A stretch of DNA of 64,000 bases from an uncultured Crocinitomix sp. Its GTDB lineage: Bacteria; Bacteroidota; Bacteroidia; Flavobacteriales_D; Crocinitomicaceae. Location of the stretch: NCBI GenBank assembly GCA_937136425.1, contig CAKZON010000002.1:1-64000 (forward strand). Reading direction: 5' to 3'. Below are positions 59,825 to 64,000 of the stretch, one piece after another. The notes beneath the pieces were generated by a model. That model worked only from the letters and a program-made list of their open reading frames with translations. It was not told the origin of the DNA and searched no databases. Position 1 is the stretch's first letter; each line of letters begins with the position of its first letter. The translations under genes and the position numbers were made by a program.

Positions 59825-60378
59825 TTAGTTTTCCAACCTTTCTTTAATCGATCCAAAATGCGATATACTCTCATTTTCGCATTTGCTTCAGTAATATTAT
59901 AAAATTCTGCTATTTCTTTAAAAGAATAGCGCATAAAAAATCGCAAATCAATAATTTCAGAATGTTCAGGATTTAAAGAATTCAGAGCTTTAATCAATTT
60001 TTCCTGTTCATCAATGTCCTCTATTTTTTGCAAAGAAATTTCCGACATGATTTCCTTTAAATCCTTTTCCTGAATTTCAACGGAAATCATTTTTTTTGAT
60101 TTTCTAAAAAACAAATTCACCTCGTTAGAGGCTATTCGATACAACCATGCAGAAAAAGGTGCTCCTCTATTTTCATACTTATCAATATTGAACATGGCTT
60201 TCAACATTGCTTCCTGACAAATATCTCCAGCTTTAGCCTCATCTTGCACGCGCTTATAAATAAAAAGATAAATGCGCTCAAAATACTTCTCATAAAGCAA
60301 ACCAAAGGCACTACGATCTTTTTGAGCCAACAAAACTAATTGTTGGTCATCCTTATATATTTCGGGCGTTACTTTCAA
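59821..60378 (-). CDS. ECF-type RNA polymerase sigma factor
   Basis: 185 aa. Sigma region 2 covers ~20-90 (LLYEKYFERIYLFIYKRV, AGDICQEAMLKAMFNID, FSAWLYRIASNEV) and region 4 covers ~125-180 (LNPEHSEIIDLRFFMRYS, FKEIAEFYNITEANAKMRVY). It redirects RNA polymerase to specific promoters, usually in response to an envelope signal. The start is TTG at 60378; no ATG is available. It is translationally coupled to the 88-aa single-helix protein downstream. Confidence 0.92.
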   Translation of the reverse strand: MKVTPEIYKDDQQLVLLAQKDRSAFGLLYEKYFERIYLFIYKRVQDEAKAGDICQEAMLKAMFNIDKYENRGAPFSAWLYRIASNEVNLFFRKSKKMISVEIQEKDLKEIMSEISLQKIEDIDEQEKLIKALNSLNPEHSEIIDLRFFMRYSFKEIAEFYNITEANAKMRVYRILDRLKKGWKTK

Positions 60379-60436
60379 GGTTCAATACACGGTTTATAAG
60401 CTTAAATACACCTCATAAGAAAAGTAACAGCTTTTT

Positions 60437-61021
60437 TTAATTTATTTTTTTTAATGCCTCAACCACTTCTATAATTGAAAGATAAGTGTTAGACAATATA
60501 GGGCCCAATTCAGACATTTTGAAATAAGCCACTGCTGTTATTCCTTCCTCGGCTTGAGGAACCAATTCAGTCTTTTCGCTTCCTTCATCTAACCAGTACC
60601 AATACGTGCGTTTTAAAACATTTTTGCCTTTATGTTCGTACGTGTGCCAAGTATCAATTAAATGGTGTTTAATAATTGGAGCAATTAAACCGCACTCCTC
60701 TTCTATCTCTCGCACGGCAGCAATTTCAGGTGTTTCTCCAGGATCCAATTTTCCTTTTGGAATATCCCATAAGTCATTTCGCTTAATAAACAAATAAGAA
60801 TCATCTCTTTGTACCAAGCCTCCTGCAGCCTCTATATATTTATGTTTTTTAAAAAACTTCCAAAAATCTTTTTCTTTACGAATTGAGACCATCATCTCCG
60901 TTTCATTTGAATTCAAAAATGAAGTTATATCACTCCACAAGTCAGCAATATTCAAATCGGTTAAAACTTCTGGATTAATTTGAAATATTATAGGTTTATT
61001 TTCAATAAAAACTTTATACAT
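60437..61021 (-). CDS. NUDIX hydrolase
   Basis: 194 aa, cytoplasmic. The Nudix box is complete: GKLDPGETPEIAAVREIEEE followed by CGL, at about residues 90-112. The N-terminal ~60 residues form an extra domain before the Nudix fold (ADLWSDITSFLNSNETEMMV). It hydrolyses a nucleoside diphosphate linked to another group; the substrate is not predictable. Its ATG at 61021 is only 9 nt from the divergent pyrE ATG, so the promoters must overlap the opposite coding regions. Confidence 0.9.
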   Translation of the reverse strand: MYKVFIENKPIIFQINPEVLTDLNIADLWSDITSFLNSNETEMMVSIRKEKDFWKFFKKHKYIEAAGGLVQRDDSYLFIKRNDLWDIPKGKLDPGETPEIAAVREIEEECGLIAPIIKHHLIDTWHTYEHKGKNVLKRTYWYWLDEGSEKTELVPQAEEGITAVAYFKMSELGPILSNTYLSIIEVVEALKKIN

Positions 61022-61024
61022 TTG
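61017..61024 (+). promoter_or_regulatory. TACATTTG box of pyrE inside the NUDIX start region
   Basis: A perfect TAnnTTTG match 6 nt before the pyrE ATG and overlapping the NUDIX start codon (61019-61021). The predicted pyrE mRNA would be leaderless or nearly so. Confidence 0.5.
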
Positions 61025-61030
61025 TCGTCT

Positions 61031-61672
61031 ATGATTCTAAATAAGGATAAAGCCTTAAAAATAGCTGATTTTTTGTTACAAATCAAAGCTGTTAAATTAA
61101 ATCCGTCAGACCCATTTACATGGTCAAGTGGAATGAAGTCGCCAATCTATTGTGATAATAGAAAAACACTTTCATTTCCGTCTATCCGAACGGCAATTCG
61201 TCAGACTTTTTCTGAGCAAATAAAAAATCAATACGAAACTGTTGATGTAATTGCAGGGGTTGCCACTGGAGGAATTGCTATTGGAGCTTTAGTTGCTGAA
61301 GAAATGGGACTACCATTTATATATGTGCGCTCTTCTGCAAAAGGACACGGATTGCAAAATATGATTGAAGGTGAATATCATTCAGGACAACGAGTTGTTG
61401 TTATTGAAGATTTAATATCGACTGGAGGCAGTAGCTTAAAAGCTGTTGAAGCATTGCGTGAAGCAAAATGTAATGTACTTGGATTAACGGCTATTTTCTC
61501 TTACGGTTTTAAAATTGCAGAAGAAAACTTTGAAAATGCTAAATGTCCTTATTTTACGTTGAGTAATTATGACATGCTTATTGAGCAAGCTGCAAAGGAA
61601 AACTATGTTTCTGAAAAGGATTTAGCATCATTAAAAGACTGGAAAAATAACCCCCAAAACTGGAATCAATAA
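61031..61672 (+). CDS. pyrE: Orotate phosphoribosyltransferase
   Basis: 213 aa from the ATG at 61031; longer in-frame starts would run into the NUDIX gene. It converts orotate and PRPP to orotidine 5'-phosphate in pyrimidine synthesis. The PRPP-binding motif VVVIEDLISTGGSSLKAVEA lies near residue 120, with SPIYCDNRKTLSFP and AGVATGGIAIGALVAEEM upstream. Its stop codon overlaps the next ATG (TAATG), so translation is coupled to the SRPBCC protein. Confidence 0.95.
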   Translation: MILNKDKALKIADFLLQIKAVKLNPSDPFTWSSGMKSPIYCDNRKTLSFPSIRTAIRQTFSEQIKNQYETVDVIAGVATGGIAIGALVAEEMGLPFIYVRSSAKGHGLQNMIEGEYHSGQRVVVIEDLISTGGSSLKAVEALREAKCNVLGLTAIFSYGFKIAEENFENAKCPYFTLSNYDMLIEQAAKENYVSEKDLASLKDWKNNPQNWNQ

Positions 61673-62082
61673 TGGCTACTAATATTGAGAGCAACAAAGT
61701 TACAATTAATGCTTCGCAAGAAGTTGTATACACTTTCTTAACCGATTTTAATAACATAAAAGAATTACTACCGCAGGATAAAATTTCTGATTGGAATGCC
61801 ACTGTTGATCAATGTTCTTTTAAAATTCAAAACGCTGCTATTATCCCTTTGGTGAAAGATAGCGTTGAACCTAACAACAAAATCAATATTAAGTCTGGCG
61901 ACAAAGCCCCGTTTCCATTTACACTTGAGGTGTTTATTAATGAATTAGGTGGCGGTGAAGGATGCGAGGCTTATATGCATTTTGAAGGAGAAATTAATGC
62001 CTTTTTGAAAATGATGGTTGTAAAACCATTAACAAACCTTTTCAACTATATGGCAAAGCGCATGCAAGAAGTGCACGCCTAG
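61672..62082 (+). CDS. SRPBCC (START-like) family protein
   Basis: 136 aa. A helix-grip fold fitting the SRPBCC superfamily: NKVTINASQEVVYTFLTDFN at the start, beta strands such as NKINIKSGDKAPFPFTLEVF, and a long C-terminal helix (FLKMMVVKPLTNLFNYMAKR) lining the cavity. Members bind hydrophobic ligands or act as polyketide cyclase-like enzymes; the ligand is unknown. It is coupled to pyrE and convergent with birA. Confidence 0.82.
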   Translation: MATNIESNKVTINASQEVVYTFLTDFNNIKELLPQDKISDWNATVDQCSFKIQNAAIIPLVKDSVEPNNKINIKSGDKAPFPFTLEVFINELGGGEGCEAYMHFEGEINAFLKMMVVKPLTNLFNYMAKRMQEVHA

Positions 62083-62098
62083 TTCTTTCTCCCTTTTC

Positions 62099-62839
62099 TT
62101 AAAGACAAAATTGAACCTCTTTTAAGTCGTATTTACGCAACCCTTTTTGGGTTAATATTTGTAGTTTACCTACGGCGTCTATACCTGTTATTCGGCCTTC
62201 AAAATTGCCTGTTACATCCTTAAATTTGTATAACTCGTTGTAGCGATAAAGAACTGAATAGTATTTCTTAAGTAATAAATCAAAATTAGATTGCATAAGC
62301 ATGTCAATGTAAAAATCAAGATTGACAAAGTACTTTTCAAACACATCCGTTATTTCCATATCAATCCCCTTTTCCATTGCAATTGAGGTAGCATTAATTT
62401 CTGGAGGAAAAATTAATTGATTAACATTTAGACCTAAACCTATAATTGAACTGTGAATTTGTTTTCCTTGAATTTGATTTTCAATTAAAATACCCGCAAT
62501 TTTATTTCCATCCACATAAATATCATTTGGCCACTTCACTTTAGATTCGATTCCTAACTCTTTAAGTGTTCTATTTACAGCCAAAGAAACAGCGATATTT
62601 AAATAAAATGCGCGCTCATTTTTTAACATTGGAAAAATTATGGTGGACAAAATCAAATTTTTTCCTGGCGCAGTATGCCAAGTCGTCCCTAATTGACCCC
62701 GTCCATTCTCCTGCCGTTTTGTCAGAATTGTCGTGCCATTGACCACATTTGTCGTCTTTAATAAATTGGCAGCATAATTGCTCGTAGAATCAATGGTGCT
62801 CAATTGAATTAGATTTGATTTAAATCTTTTAAAATTCAT
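62099..62839 (-). CDS. birA: Biotin-[acetyl-CoA carboxylase] ligase BirA
   Basis: 246 aa from the ATG at 62839 (an upstream ATG would add 13 residues). It attaches biotin to the carboxyl-carrier protein. The catalytic domain has LSTIDSTSNYAANLL near residue 14, TILTKRQENGRGQLGTTWHT with the biotinoyl-AMP GRGQ loop, and VKWPNDIYVDGNKIAGILIE. There is no N-terminal DNA-binding domain, so it is the ligase-only (group I) type without repressor function. It is divergent from rsfS by 71 bp. Confidence 0.94.
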   Translation of the reverse strand: MNFKRFKSNLIQLSTIDSTSNYAANLLKTTNVVNGTTILTKRQENGRGQLGTTWHTAPGKNLILSTIIFPMLKNERAFYLNIAVSLAVNRTLKELGIESKVKWPNDIYVDGNKIAGILIENQIQGKQIHSSIIGLGLNVNQLIFPPEINATSIAMEKGIDMEITDVFEKYFVNLDFYIDMLMQSNFDLLLKKYYSVLYRYNELYKFKDVTGNFEGRITGIDAVGKLQILTQKGLRKYDLKEVQFCL

Positions 62840-62844
62840 AAAAA

Positions 62845-62852
62845 CAAAAGTG
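62845..62852 (-). promoter_or_regulatory. CACTTTTG box 5 nt before the birA ATG
   Basis: One mismatch to TAnnTTTG on the minus strand; placed so that the birA message would start at about its ATG. Confidence 0.3.
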
Positions 62853-62884
62853 CCAATTTTACAAGGTAAATAAAACAAAAAACT

Positions 62885-62892
62885 TAATTTTG
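62885..62892 (+). promoter_or_regulatory. TAATTTTG box of rsfS-ftsH
   Basis: A perfect TAnnTTTG match 18 nt before the rsfS ATG. Confidence 0.45.
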
Positions 62893-62910
62893 TTCATCAA
62901 ATAACTACAA

Positions 62911-63294
62911 ATGCTAAAAACCCTCGAGGAAAAGGAATTAGATGCAAAAATTTTGATCGATTCCATCATTGACGGAATTCAAGATGTAAAAGGAAAAGAC
63001 ATTGTTGTCTTGAACTTATCTGAACTTCCTAATGCTGTCACAGATTTCTTTATTATTTGCAGCGGAGAGTCCAGCACTCAAGTTGAGTCACTGGCACAAT
63101 CAATTGTTCGCAAAACAAGAGAAGATGTGAAAGAGAAACCGTGGCACCAAGAGGGGACGCGAAACGCCGAATGGGTCTTATTGGATTATGTCAACATAGT
63201 TGTACATATTTTTTATAAGGATGTTCGCGAATTCTATAACTTGGAAAACCTGTGGGCAGATGCTGAACGAATTGACATTCCAAACATTGATTAA
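62911..63294 (+). CDS. rsfS: Ribosome silencing factor RsfS
   Basis: 127 aa. It binds uL14 on the large subunit and blocks subunit joining under starvation. The RsfS/Iojap signatures are KGKDIVVLNLSELPNAVTDF near residue 25, FFIICSGESSTQVESLAQSI, and the C-terminal AEWVLLDYVNIVVHIFYKDV. It lies 8 nt before ftsH and is probably co-transcribed with it. Confidence 0.94.
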   Translation: MLKTLEEKELDAKILIDSIIDGIQDVKGKDIVVLNLSELPNAVTDFFIICSGESSTQVESLAQSIVRKTREDVKEKPWHQEGTRNAEWVLLDYVNIVVHIFYKDVREFYNLENLWADAERIDIPNID

Positions 63295-63302
63295 AACGTA
63301 AT

Positions 63303-64000
63303 ATGAGTAATAATACACCGAAAGGAAAAAAGAAAAATAGCTTTAATGCCTATTGGATATACGCAGGAATAGCTGTTCTATTGATAGGGTTTAGCTTAAT
63401 GTCTAAGCAATCTGTTTCAATTGAAATTAGCAAAGCTAACTTTTACGAATTGGCTAGCAACGGATACATTGAAAAGGTAGATGTATTTAAAAACACTGAG
63501 GTTGCAGAGGTTTATGTGGATCAAGAAGATATTGATGCAATAAAAGCATTGGACTCTACTTTATACAAAACTTTAAAAGAAAACACTACAGGAATGTCTG
63601 GAAGATCTGCGGATTTGACATTCAATACACCACCAATGGAATCTTTCTCTGATGAGTTAAATGGTTTCCACGAAAAATTGTTGGATGCAAAAGGACCGAA
63701 ATATGATTTTACAGTAAACTATACTGACGCCCCTGACTGGTTAGGAGGTTTAAGTTGGTTGTTGTTCCCAGTACTACTATTGGTATTCTGGATATTCATT
63801 ATGCGACGTATGTCTGGCGGAGGCGCTGGCGGCGGAGGCGGAAATATCTTTAGCATTGGTAAATCAAAAGCTACTGTCTTTGAAAAAGGAAAAGGGACTA
63901 ATACAACTTTCCAAGATGTTGCAGGTTTAGAAGGAGCTAAAGAAGAGATTGAAGAAATTGTAGATTTCTTAAAAAATCCAAAAAAATATACTGAACTAGG
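63303..64000 (+). CDS. ftsH: ATP-dependent zinc metalloprotease FtsH (5' part, cut by the window edge)
   Basis: 232 codons are present before the window ends. A basic N-terminus (SNNTPKGKKKNSFN) is followed by a first membrane helix (~18-34), a periplasmic domain (~35-150), a second helix (LSWLLFPVLLLVFWIFIM) and a Gly-rich linker, then the start of the AAA module at TTFQDVAGLEGAKEEIEEIV. The Walker A motif and the zinc HExxH site lie beyond the edge. It degrades membrane and soluble proteins as a membrane-bound hexamer. Confidence 0.94.
   Translation, partial: MSNNTPKGKKKNSFNAYWIYAGIAVLLIGFSLMSKQSVSIEISKANFYELASNGYIEKVDVFKNTEVAEVYVDQEDIDAIKALDSTLYKTLKENTTGMSGRSADLTFNTPPMESFSDELNGFHEKLLDAKGPKYDFTVNYTDAPDWLGGLSWLLFPVLLLVFWIFIMRRMSGGGAGGGGGNIFSIGKSKATVFEKGKGTNTTFQDVAGLEGAKEEIEEIVDFLKNPKKYTEL

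Noticed and set aside
1-64000. CRISPR arrays, insertion sequences, prophage or integrated elements
   Set aside because: No regularly spaced repeats, transposase-like proteins, terminal inverted repeats or phage genes were seen anywhere in the window.

Overview
The window looks like a chromosomal segment of an AT-rich member of the Bacteroidota, most probably a marine flavobacterium (Flavobacteriales; family not determinable from sequence alone). The reasons are: promoters of the Bacteroidota type (TAnnTTTG, sometimes with an upstream TTTG/TTG), almost no purine-rich Shine-Dalgarno sequences, a C-terminal type IX secretion (T9SS) signal, TonB-dependent receptor biology, a bacillithiol gene (bshC), and Bacteroidota-typical small proteins such as the DUF4295 product behind rpmG. 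No phage, insertion sequence, CRISPR array or rRNA operon was seen. Most of the window is ordinary core genome with a scattering of secreted and hypothetical proteins.

Layout. 1-7 kb: a hotdog thioesterase, tRNA-Gly(TCC), a small orphan ORF with a structured leader, a SirB1-type protein, a bshC-nucleoside phosphorylase pair, and a tandem array of four paralogous four-helix membrane proteins. 7-16.7 kb: a cyclophilin, recF with a DUF721/DciA-like partner, a lone HsdR-N nuclease-fold protein, guaB, and three consecutive parvulin/SurA-type periplasmic folding factors. 16.7-22.6 kb: small envelope proteins, an AhpD-like protein, an AraC regulator, an aldo/keto reductase, and a secreted protein ending in a Hint (hedgehog/intein) domain. 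22.7-30.4 kb: a seven-gene metal-uptake operon (TonB receptor, outer-membrane protein, MntR-like regulator, ABC binding protein, ATPase, permease fused to a DtxR-like domain, second permease) with a DtxR-type palindrome at its promoter. 30.4-36.8 kb: ndk, a second copy of the small ORF with the same leader hairpin, a probable small RNA, a SAM hydrolase, phoH, purC and a TPR protein. 36.8-49 kb: secreted proteins (T9SS cargo, transglutaminase-like, CAP, GH114-like, P-domain), a UDG-family protein, pheT and a glycosyltransferase. 49-64 kb: cinA, the rpmB-rpmG-DUF4295 cluster, ftsY, rimO, an S46 dipeptidyl peptidase predicted to be DPP11-like, a second candidate small RNA, an ECF sigma factor with a one-helix partner, a NUDIX hydrolase, pyrE, birA, rsfS and the 5' part of ftsH.

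Working together: the metal operon is the clearest complete system. The TonB receptor would bring metal across the outer membrane, the periplasmic binding protein and the ABC complex across the inner membrane, and the MntR-like protein would sense the metal and act at the operator upstream of the first gene. The parvulin trio would serve outer-membrane protein biogenesis. The least explained items are the two dispersed copies of a small ORF behind a long conserved hairpin (910-1290 and 31061-31444), the tandem membrane-protein array, the Hint protein, and two candidate small RNAs. Several genes also have a TAnnTTTG-like box placed 3-6 nt before the start codon, which suggests leaderless mRNAs.
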